Assembly (NCBI GenBank): GCA_001783355.1
Contig: MFMA01000037.1
Coordinates: 1-13,179 of the forward strand
Direction: 5' to 3'
Length of the DNA: 13,179 nucleotides
Source of the DNA: Candidatus Kaiserbacteria bacterium RIFCSPLOWO2_01_FULL_54_20
GTDB lineage: Bacteria; Patescibacteriota; Minisyncoccia; Phycocordibacterales; UBA2100
The position numbers were made by a program, and so were the translations under genes. The notes under the pieces were generated by a model. The model was not told the origin of the DNA and searched no databases. It saw only the letters and a list, made by a program, of their open reading frames with translations. Shown in pieces: positions 1 to 5,763 of this stretch (position 1 is the stretch's first letter; every line of letters begins with the position of its first letter).

Positions 1-46
1 CGACCGGGCCACCTATCCTCGAACGACCGGGCCACCTATCCTCGAA
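1..46. repeat. Perfect 23-bp tandem duplication at the window edge
   Basis: Bases 1-23 are identical to bases 24-46 (unit begins CGACCGGGCC and ends CCTCGAA). The array starts exactly at base 1, so more copies may lie outside. Because 23 is not a multiple of 3, the second copy changes reading frame in the minus-strand glycine-rich gene and creates its stop codon at 13-15. The repeat can be read directly; whether it is biological or a contig-end artefact cannot be told from here. Confidence 0.9.
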
Positions 47-378
47 CCATACGCACCGGAGCTGCCTTGCATACCAAAACCCCCCTGAACACCATATCCG
101 CCCGACATACCAAATCCTCCGTTCATGCCGAAGCCTCCGCTCATGCCGAAGCCTCCGAAGGCACCGTATCCACCCGATGTTCCAAAACCCCCGGTGGAAC
201 CATATCCACCGCCCATTCCGTAGCCTGGAAATCCCGGACTGCCGGAATACGCGGAGTAACCGACTGGCTCATAGCCAAAGTCATATCCGTAGCAATAGTA
301 ATCGCACGCCCATGTGGAGCCTGGTATCGAAAGTGCGAATATCACGAACATGCTTATCAGTGTGATTTTTTTGACCAT
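13..378 (-). CDS. Secreted glycine-rich hexapeptide-repeat protein
   Basis: Predicted 121-residue exported protein of unknown function. Residues 1-24 look like a signal peptide: Lys-Lys at 3-4, a hydrophobic core at 5-19, and a possible cut after Ala24 just before Cys25. A lipoprotein reading is possible but the lipobox is poor. Residues 26-62 are rich in Tyr and Gly. Residues 63-104 are seven hexapeptide repeats of the form GG[FY]G followed by two variable residues (MS, MN, MQ, VQ, TS, AF). Such Gly/aromatic repeats suggest a flexible or self-associating surface protein. There is no LPXTG-like sorting motif, so the neighbouring sortase need not act on it. The stop lies inside the 23-bp tandem duplication at 1-46, so the natural C-terminus is uncertain. 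No Shine-Dalgarno precedes the ATG, and an inverted-repeat element begins one base upstream of it. Confidence 0.7.
   Translation of the reverse strand: MVKKITLISMFVIFALSIPGSTWACDYYCYGYDFGYEPVGYSAYSGSPGFPGYGMGGGYGSTGGFGTSGGYGAFGGFGMSGGFGMNGGFGMSGGYGVQGGFGMQGSSGAYGSRIGGPVVRG
67..192 (-). repeat. 18-bp coding tandem repeat, seven GGFGxx hexapeptides
   Basis: Seven consecutive degenerate 18-base units encode residues 63-104 of the glycine-rich protein. The most similar units are GGFGMS, GGFGMN and GGFGMS (residues 75-92). Low-complexity coding DNA of this type can change copy number by slippage in steps of 18 bases without shifting the frame. Confidence 0.85.
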
Positions 379-379
379 A

Positions 380-513
380 CCCGGTTAGTACAATTTCGAA
401 TAATTACTGCTGCGGCTTTGCACGACAAAATCTGAAAATTCTGATGTCACATAAATTATCGATATTTGCTGTTGAATGTTCATAAGGAGGCTATTCGAAA
501 TTGTCCTACCGGG
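380..513. repeat. Inverted-repeat-bounded spacer (134 bp), type B arms
   Basis: The left arm (380-402) and right arm (492-513) are inverted copies. The inner 13 bases, ACAATTTCGAATA, match perfectly (390-402 against 492-504). The outer part CCCGGT..AG matches except for one inserted T and one substitution. The 89-base interior (403-491) is AT-rich and has no clear ORF. The element fills the gap between the sortase stop (523) and the glycine-rich gene start (378). It could be a long-range hairpin in the transcript, an invertible segment or a small MITE-like insertion; the sequence does not decide. Confidence 0.75.
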
Positions 514-522
514 CATATTCCT

Positions 523-1188
523 TTAGAGAACCGCGACAAGCTCGGCCTCGAGAACGAAGCGCGCTGTTTCCCCTGTCAGCGTATCGCAAGTAACAAGCGT
601 TAGGCGTTTTCCATCTTTTGCGAGGCTAATGACGGACTTTGGATCTTCGATATCCTTCCGCTCGACCGAAACGACGCTGTAGATATACTTTCGCCCGCCT
701 CCCGAAACGGTGATGGAGTCGCCGCGCTTGAGTTCGGAGACTCTGTTGAACGCCTTGTACATCTGATTTTTCACGACCGGCAGGCGGGACGAGTGTCCGA
801 AAATGAGAACATTCCCTTCCTCGCCGAGACGCGCGGAATCGACGTAGCGGATCGGGCCATTTTTCAGGTTCTCGTAGAGTACGCTGATGTCCCTGCTCTC
901 GATGTTCTGCACGGGAAGATCAAGATCGATATCCGAGATGACGATACGTTCTGGCAAAGCTATGTACTGCGGCATCTCTCCAGATTGAGGTTTAACCTCA
1001 ATATCTGTACCAAGTTCGGGAAGGTTGGAAAGCGAGACGGTTTCCGGGGCGCATTCGGTGCCGTCGACGTAGCACGGCACGAAGCCGACCGATTCGGCGG
1101 CCGAGAGCGAAAGGAAGAAAATCACTATCGTGGCAGCCGCAAACACCGGCGCCGGAGCTCGTTTTCCCGATGTTTCAGGACGCGTCAT
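523..1188 (-). CDS. Membrane-anchored sortase family transpeptidase
   Basis: Sortases cleave a C-terminal sorting signal and join the protein to an amine on the cell surface. With the ATG at 1188 the protein has 221 residues: a basic N-terminus, one membrane segment (about 14-32), a stalk, then the sortase barrel (about 80-221). The catalytic triad is visible as His132 (FGHSS), Cys201 (LTLVTCDT) and Arg210 (GETARF). The open frame reaches 1347, but that would overlap the divergent gene starting at 1288 and read through promoter sequence. A perfect TATAAT on the minus strand at 1208-1213 makes the ATG at 1206 unlikely and 1188 likely, with a leader of about 12 bases. The class (D, E or F) cannot be assigned by eye. 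No partner with an LPXTG-like signal is seen in the window, so its substrates are probably encoded elsewhere. Confidence 0.88.
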   Translation of the reverse strand: MTRPETSGKRAPAPVFAAATIVIFFLSLSAAESVGFVPCYVDGTECAPETVSLSNLPELGTDIEVKPQSGEMPQYIALPERIVISDIDLDLPVQNIESRDISVLYENLKNGPIRYVDSARLGEEGNVLIFGHSSRLPVVKNQMYKAFNRVSELKRGDSITVSGGGRKYIYSVVSVERKDIEDPKSVISLAKDGKRLTLVTCDTLTGETARFVLEAELVAVL

Positions 1189-1207
1189 AGCGTCGAAACG
1201 GTACATT

Positions 1208-1213
1208 ATTATA
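1208..1213 (-). promoter_or_regulatory. -10 box for the sortase gene
   Basis: A consensus TATAAT on the minus strand lies 19 bases upstream of the ATG at 1188. No good -35 is seen at 16-18 bases upstream. A TTGACA lies only 7 bases away, too close to serve. The call rests on the -10 alone and on its position in the divergent gap. Confidence 0.35.
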
Positions 1214-1219
1214 GTGGAG

Positions 1220-1254
1220 TTGTCAAATCCAGGCTCGTGGCGAGCCCTTGACAA
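1220..1254. repeat. Dyad in the divergent sortase/CARDB promoter region
   Basis: Outer arms TTGTCAA (1220-1226) and TTGACAA (1248-1254) are perfect inverted copies. Inside them GGCTCG (1232-1237) pairs with CGAGCC (1241-1246) around a 3-base loop. The right outer arm contains the TTGACA used as -35 for the plus-strand gene. A dyad covering both promoters could be an operator for coordinated control, which is inference. It could also be a degenerate copy of a dispersed palindromic repeat. Confidence 0.5.
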
Positions 1255-1275
1255 GATGAAAATATGTAGTAACAT
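1248..1275 (+). promoter_or_regulatory. Promoter of the CARDB surface-protein gene
   Basis: A consensus -35 TTGACA (1248-1253), a 16-base spacer and a -10-like TAACAT (1270-1275, 4 of 6) are followed by the ATG at 1288. The predicted transcript start near 1282 would leave only about 6 untranslated bases, in line with the lack of a ribosome binding site. Confidence 0.45.
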
Positions 1276-1287
1276 CGCGCCCATCTT

Positions 1288-2487
1288 ATGGTAGACATCC
1301 CGCAGCAATTTCAGCGGTCTGAAAGCACCACGACCCGCACCACGCATACGGTCGAGGAGCCGCAGTCGAGCCTGCTTTCCAACATCCTCGCCATCGTCGG
1401 GTTCATCATTCTTATCGTCGTAGTTATATGGGGACTGGTTAACCTAGCGGGTGTCTCGAGCACTTGGTTCTCTTCCTTCTTCGGCAAGGGTGAGAATGTT
1501 ATCGAGGTTACGGCACCCGAAAGCGCGAAGTCTGGAGAGTCGTTCTCAATTTCGTGGAAGTACAAGGAGCCGACCCCGGGGACGTACGCGTTTCTCTATC
1601 AGTGCCAAGGAGGACTGCAATTGCAAACACCCGGTCCTGCAGGCGGAATGAACGGTATCCCCTGCGGCGCGGCGTTCACGATAGCAAGCGTGAATAACAC
1701 GGTATCCGTTACACCTCTCCTTAGCGGCAACTCCGAACTCGACGTTCCTGTTTCAATAATCTTCATGCCGAGCGCCACTTCGACGGATTCGACAAGCTCA
1801 CCGCAGGCAAGCTCTGGGAAAGCAACCGAGCAGGCGCAAGGAAGCGCTACCGTGCGCATACTGCCGTCCGAGACTCCGGCTCTGGATTCGACGGGCTCAC
1901 CACAAGCGGAGCCGACGCCCACACCTGCGCCAACTCCTACTCCGACGCCTGCGCCAGCACCAGTACCAGCGCCGGCGCCTAAGACACCGGCCGACCTCTC
2001 GGTCCGAATCACGTCGGTCACGACTGACGGGTACGGCAACGGAACTGCTGTATTCGACATCGTGAACGTCGGCGGCACATCGAGCGGTACGTACTACTTC
2101 ACGGCAAATCTGCCGACCCAGTCGGGATACACCTACACTTCGCCCGCGCAAAGTTCGCTCGCGCCAGGCTCGCACATCATATCGACCCTCCGCTTCTCGC
2201 AGGCAGCCTCCGGAGTATTCTCCGTCTCCATCACAACTCCTGATTCCAACCAGAGCAACAACTACGCTTCCCAGTCTCTGAACGCGCCCTACTACAACTC
2301 GTACAATTACAACTACAATAATTATCCGTATCAGTATCAAGCGCAGTACTCCTCCGCTTCTTATCCCTCCCAGTATCAGTACCAAACCTACCCGAACAGT
2401 TACCAGTATTCCTATCCTCAAAACTACCAGTACCCGTACACGTACCAGCAGTACCCGTACACACAGCAATACCCGTACGCGTACTAA
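1288..2487 (+). CDS. Membrane-anchored CARDB protein with Tyr/Gln/Pro-rich tail
   Basis: Predicted 399-residue surface protein. Residues 1-28 are polar, and 29-54 form one strongly hydrophobic membrane segment. An extracellular beta-rich module follows (about 70-165) with Cys106 and Cys126 as a possible disulfide. Residues 208-233 are a Pro/Thr/Ala linker. Residues 235-332 look like a CARDB (cell-adhesion-related) domain: ADLSVRITSV at the start, an IVNVGGTSSG strand-turn in the middle, and SNNYASQSL at the end. The tail 335-399 has 25 tyrosines in 65 residues, mostly in QY, PY and NY steps. The protein probably sits on the outside of the cell and may take part in adhesion; that is inferred from domain type. 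No LPXTG motif is present. The gene diverges from the sortase gene and ends at a strong terminator. Confidence 0.85.
   Translation: MVDIPQQFQRSESTTTRTTHTVEEPQSSLLSNILAIVGFIILIVVVIWGLVNLAGVSSTWFSSFFGKGENVIEVTAPESAKSGESFSISWKYKEPTPGTYAFLYQCQGGLQLQTPGPAGGMNGIPCGAAFTIASVNNTVSVTPLLSGNSELDVPVSIIFMPSATSTDSTSSPQASSGKATEQAQGSATVRILPSETPALDSTGSPQAEPTPTPAPTPTPTPAPAPVPAPAPKTPADLSVRITSVTTDGYGNGTAVFDIVNVGGTSSGTYYFTANLPTQSGYTYTSPAQSSLAPGSHIISTLRFSQAASGVFSVSITTPDSNQSNNYASQSLNAPYYNSYNYNYNNYPYQYQAQYSSASYPSQYQYQTYPNSYQYSYPQNYQYPYTYQQYPYTQQYPYAY
1786..1911 (+). repeat. Two copies of a dispersed-repeat-like motif inside the linker coding region
   Basis: Bases 1786-1812 and 1885-1911 are related 27-base copies (19 of 27 identical). 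They share GATTCGAC and GCTCACC and encode DSTSSPQAS and DSTGSPQAE in the flexible linker of the CARDB protein. From memory, GATTCGACAAGCTCACC-type sequence is a common dispersed palindromic repeat in CPR and other metagenome-assembled genomes, where it shows up as STSSPQAS or, on the other strand, ACGELVESVE in translations. That identification is recall, not a search result. Confidence 0.55.
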
Positions 2488-2511
2488 TTAGCGGGTCTTG
2501 AATTAGACACT

Positions 2512-2544
2512 AGCCGCGCCGCCTATAAGGCGGCGCGGCTTTTT
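2512..2544 (+). terminator. Rho-independent terminator after the CARDB gene
   Basis: A perfect 12-bp GC-rich stem (2512-2523 with 2529-2540) and a 5-base loop TATAA are followed by a short T run (2540-2544). It lies 24 bases after the plus-strand stop. In the other direction it lies 20 bases past the protease stop but lacks a T run, so it is mainly a plus-strand terminator that may also slow minus-strand transcription. Confidence 0.9.
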
Positions 2545-2563
2545 GTATCAACGCCCGCGAGCC

Positions 2564-3598
2564 TTAAGGCAATGAATTCTTCTGATGTTCCGCGATGACT
2601 TCACGAACGTACATATGGTCGAGAATGAATCCCACATCGTAACTTACCCCTTCGGGGTATGCCTTGGTACCGGAGAGAAGGAGGCCTCCAAATGCCATCT
2701 CTTTCGAATCTTTGGGCATGTATACGAACGCGCTGCCCGATGCCCGGTTCATCGGCGACGGCTGATCTTTCCGCGGTCCCGTCTTCCCAGTCTCGTTGTA
2801 CGGCAATGTGATCATGCGTACTGCATCGAAGTCCGCCGCGTGCATATATTTTACGGGCTTCGGCAGGGTCATATACATCGCTGTCAGGACCGAAAAAGAT
2901 ACCTTGGGCGAAAGCCGCGAAGGATACATTTTCCGTACGGGAGCATTTATGCCGTTGCCGTGCGCAATCACTGTTCCGATCTCCCCCGTTACGTCTTCTT
3001 TTCCTTCCTGAAGCGGCGGCAACAACAGGGCATTCGACTCTGACTTTGTACGCGCAAGTTCATCCGCGCTTAGGTCGCGAACGGCGACATCGCGCTCCTC
3101 TCGGTGCCGTGTCCAGTGTGTTCCAGAGGGCGGCGGGACCTTGTCGGCAACGTGGGCGGCAGTCACGACAAGGTAATGGAATTTGTCTTTTCCTGCTCCC
3201 CCGCCCTCGATCGGTATCTTCAGAATAGTTCCGTTACCCTTAAGGACTCCGCCCCCGTCGCGGAACGCAAGAGCGCCCTGATGCATGCGCTTCGCATCGC
3301 GGTTAAATGCTTCTATCCACGGGGCCTTCGTTTTTGCAATGGAACGCAACGTTGACGCCACTTCTCCTCTTGTCGGAGTCTCTTGAAATTGTTTCCTTGC
3401 TATCGGATCTTTTGTAAGCAAATTGAAGTACCGCTCGTCACTGCGCTCGCGCAGCAGTTCCTCGTTCGTGAGAGCCTGCGCAATTCTTGGGGTTGCCGCA
3501 AGCGCTCCAAGGCTCGCAAGACCTTGTAATACCAAACGACGGGACGGCTTATCCGCCCCCTCCCCTCTATTCCCTGGCCCTGATTCAGGGGAACGCAT
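2564..3598 (-). CDS. Trypsin-like serine protease with twin-arginine-type signal
   Basis: Predicted exported peptidase of the chymotrypsin/trypsin fold, 344 residues from the ATG at 3598. The N-terminus has Ser19-Arg20-Arg21-Leu-Val-Leu followed by a moderately hydrophobic segment ending near TPRIAQA (residues 22-42). This is the layout of a Tat signal peptide. The triad can be placed as His149 in VVTAAHVAD, Asp170 in ERDVAV and Ser287 in ASGSAF. The loop around the Ser departs from the usual GDSGGP or GNSGSP, so activity is not certain. Residues 302-335 (FGGLLLSG then SYDVGFILDHMY) fit the last beta strands and helix of the fold. The frame continues upstream into gyrB, but that extension has no protein-like character. 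It follows gyrB by 8 bases and has a TATAAT overlapping the gyrB stop, so it may be co-transcribed or read from its own leaderless mRNA. The substrate is unknown. Confidence 0.75.
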   Translation of the reverse strand: MRSPESGPGNRGEGADKPSRRLVLQGLASLGALAATPRIAQALTNEELLRERSDERYFNLLTKDPIARKQFQETPTRGEVASTLRSIAKTKAPWIEAFNRDAKRMHQGALAFRDGGGVLKGNGTILKIPIEGGGAGKDKFHYLVVTAAHVADKVPPPSGTHWTRHREERDVAVRDLSADELARTKSESNALLLPPLQEGKEDVTGEIGTVIAHGNGINAPVRKMYPSRLSPKVSFSVLTAMYMTLPKPVKYMHAADFDAVRMITLPYNETGKTGPRKDQPSPMNRASGSAFVYMPKDSKEMAFGGLLLSGTKAYPEGVSYDVGFILDHMYVREVIAEHQKNSLP

Positions 3599-3605
3599 GC
3601 CCCGA

Positions 3606-3611
3606 ATTATA
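3606..3611 (-). promoter_or_regulatory. Leaderless -10 box for the protease gene
   Basis: A consensus TATAAT on the minus strand overlaps the gyrB stop codon and lies 7 bases before the ATG at 3598. That would start the mRNA at or next to the start codon. No -35 match is visible. It may partly be chance, because the last gyrB codons (Asp-Ile-stop) supply most of the box. Confidence 0.35.
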
Positions 3612-5694
3612 TATCCAATGTCGCCTCTTTGGCGTGGCTCTGAATGAACGACTTGCGCGCGGGGACGTCGGTGCCCATGAGCATGTCGAAGATATTGTCC
3701 GCCTCCTGCGCGTCCTCTATCGTGACCTGCTTCAGAATGCGCCGAGCGGGGTCCATGGTGGTCTCCCACAGCTCCTCCGAATTCATCTCGCCCAAACCCT
3801 TGTATCTTTGTACCGAGACCTTTGAGCTCTTTTTTGCCGCAACTTCCTCCGAAACTTCCTCGACTTCAGGTAGTTCAGACTCCAGTTCCATGTCTTTGCC
3901 GGCTATCTTTACGCGCTCGGCGTCGGTATACGCGTAGACAATCTCCTTGCCTTTCTTTATTTTGTAGAGAGGCGGCTGCGCTATATAGATGAATCCACCG
4001 TCAATGACTGGGCGGAAATGACGGTACAGAAGCGTGAGGAGAAGCGTGCGTATGTGCGCGCCGTCCACATCGGCATCGGTCGCGATGATGACTTTGTGAT
4101 AGCGGAGCTTTCCGATATCGAATATGTCGCCTATCGCAGTACCAAGAGCGACTACGAGATTCTTTATCTGCTCGGAAGCGAGCATTTTATCAAGGCGGGC
4201 GCGTTCGATGTTGAGTATTTTTCCACGCAGCGGGAGTATTGCCTGCGTACGTCTGTCGCGACCCATTTTAGCCGTGCCGCCTGCGGAATCGCCCTCGACA
4301 ATGAAGAGTTCCGATTCCTCTGCACTCTTGCTCTGACAATCAGCAAGCTTGCCCGGAAGCTGCAGGCCTTCGAGCGAGCCCTTGCGCAGAATAGAATCTT
4401 TGGCCGCTTTTGCGGCCTTGCGAGCTTTCATCGCAAGTGCCACTTTGCCAACGATGGAGCGGGCGTCGTCCGGGTTCTCTTCGAGGAATCGCCCGAACGC
4501 CTCTCCAAAAACAGCCTCCGTTGCCCCTCGCGCCTCGACACTTCCAAGCTTCGATTTCGTCTGTCCCTCGAATTGCACTTCCCGCATTTTTACGGATATG
4601 ACCGCCGTGAGGCCCTCCAACACGTCGTCGCCCGTGAACGTTTCTTCCTTGCCATTACCATTCCCGTTCTTTAGCTGTGCATTCATTGTGCGCGTGAGGG
4701 CTGTTTTAAAACCGGTCACGTGCATGCCGCCTTCGCTGTTATAGATATTGTTTGCGAACGCCGAAAGGCGGGAGGTTATATCGTCTACGTATTGCAGAGA
4801 CACTTCCACCTGCACGCCATCCTGCTCCTTCTCAACATAAAAAATATTTTTGTGGATGGGTTCCTGGTGGCGGTTTTGGAACGCCACAAGGCTTCGCAGG
4901 CCTCCTTCGAAATAAAAGGTGGTCGACGGCGCGTCGAGGCCTAATTCGCGCAGATAAAACACGTCTCCGTCCGCTTTCCCGCCCGCCCTGAGTTCCGTCG
5001 AAGGGGCATTTCGTAGATCAAGGATGGAGATGCGCAGACCGCGCACAAGGTACGCTTGCTGGCGCATGTGAGAAACGATGGTCTCAAAATTGAGCGTGCG
5101 CTCGGGAAAAATCTTCGGATCGGACTCGAACGTGATTATGGTGCCGTGGAGTTTGGACGAGTCTATCTTTTTCGTCTTGCCGACGGGCTTGCCGCCGTCT
5201 TTGTATTCCTGCATGAATTTTCCGCCGTCTCTGTACACCTCGGCGCGTACGTGGCTCGAAAGCGCGTTGACGACGGACACGCCGACCCCGTGCAAACCTC
5301 CGGAGACTTTGTAGCCTTCGCCGCCGAATTTTCCGCCGGCGTGCAGCTTCGTCATCACCGTTTCGAGCGTGGAAACTTTTGTTTTCGGATGTATCTCCAC
5401 AGGAATACCGCGGCCGTTGTCTGCAACGCGCACACGGTTGTTGGGCAAAAGTGCGACCTCGATGTCGTTCGCAAAGCCGCCCATCGCCTCGTCGCGCGAG
5501 TTGTCAAAGACTTCCCAAATGAGGTGGTGCAGCCCGGCGCTGTCGGTCGTCCCGATGTACATGCCCGGACGGCGCCTCACGGCCTCCAGCCCCTCTAGGA
5601 CAGTAATGTCGCTCGCCCCGTACGACCCGGTTGAACTAGTTTGCCCCTTTTTGGGGGCAGTTTCTTTGACCTTTTTTGCTTTAGTTTTAGCCAT
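3607..5694 (-). CDS. gyrB: DNA gyrase subunit B
   Basis: ATP-driving subunit of type IIA topoisomerase; with GyrA it introduces negative supercoils into DNA in the cytoplasm. The protein has 695 residues. Residues 1-27 are a basic tail. The GHKL ATPase domain carries Asn65 (EVFDNSRDEA), the Mg/ATP motif DNGRGIP (92-98) and the glycine-rich lid GGLHGVGVSVVNA (132-144). The transducer domain contains the QTKSKLG lysine loop (379-385), which favours GyrB over ParE. The Toprim domain has EGDSAGG (467-473, catalytic Glu467), PLRGKILN (488-495) and DADVDG (540-545). The tail keeps YKGLGEMN (631-638) and ends in ATLDI. An acidic insert (about 602-620) lies between Toprim and tail. No gyrA is in the window. 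The gene starts 69 bases after the pheT stop with its own possible promoter. Confidence 0.96.
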   Translation of the reverse strand: MAKTKAKKVKETAPKKGQTSSTGSYGASDITVLEGLEAVRRRPGMYIGTTDSAGLHHLIWEVFDNSRDEAMGGFANDIEVALLPNNRVRVADNGRGIPVEIHPKTKVSTLETVMTKLHAGGKFGGEGYKVSGGLHGVGVSVVNALSSHVRAEVYRDGGKFMQEYKDGGKPVGKTKKIDSSKLHGTIITFESDPKIFPERTLNFETIVSHMRQQAYLVRGLRISILDLRNAPSTELRAGGKADGDVFYLRELGLDAPSTTFYFEGGLRSLVAFQNRHQEPIHKNIFYVEKEQDGVQVEVSLQYVDDITSRLSAFANNIYNSEGGMHVTGFKTALTRTMNAQLKNGNGNGKEETFTGDDVLEGLTAVISVKMREVQFEGQTKSKLGSVEARGATEAVFGEAFGRFLEENPDDARSIVGKVALAMKARKAAKAAKDSILRKGSLEGLQLPGKLADCQSKSAEESELFIVEGDSAGGTAKMGRDRRTQAILPLRGKILNIERARLDKMLASEQIKNLVVALGTAIGDIFDIGKLRYHKVIIATDADVDGAHIRTLLLTLLYRHFRPVIDGGFIYIAQPPLYKIKKGKEIVYAYTDAERVKIAGKDMELESELPEVEEVSEEVAAKKSSKVSVQRYKGLGEMNSEELWETTMDPARRILKQVTIEDAQEADNIFDMLMGTDVPARKSFIQSHAKEATLDI

Positions 5695-5763
5695 TGTTTG
5701 TCTGTTCAGTGTAGCAAAAAAAGGTCCCCTTGGCTAGAGGTAAAATCACCTATTTGTGGCCAA
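5695..5763 (-). promoter_or_regulatory. pheT-gyrB spacer: possible gyrB promoter and weak hairpin
   Basis: On the minus strand a -35-like TAGCCA (5731-5736) and a -10-like TACACT (5708-5713) are 17 bases apart, each matching consensus at 4 of 6, with the gyrB ATG 13 bases further on. In the same gap TTGGC (5730-5734) pairs with GCCAA (5759-5763), enclosing AGGT/ACCT (5738-5741, 5748-5751). A run of seven T on the minus strand follows at 5716-5722. The run lies 7 bases past the stem, so terminator function for pheT is doubtful. Confidence 0.3.

Noticed and set aside
67..192. CRISPR-like array
   Set aside because: The repeats are back-to-back 18-base coding units without spacers and keep a translated GGFGxx pattern.
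1189..1347. Upstream extension of the sortase frame
   Set aside because: It would overlap the divergent CARDB gene and run through its promoter; the transmembrane anchor follows the ATG at 1188.
4018..4674. Plus-strand open frame of 218 codons inside gyrB
   Set aside because: Antisense to the conserved transducer and Toprim parts of GyrB, with no motifs and a low-complexity composition.
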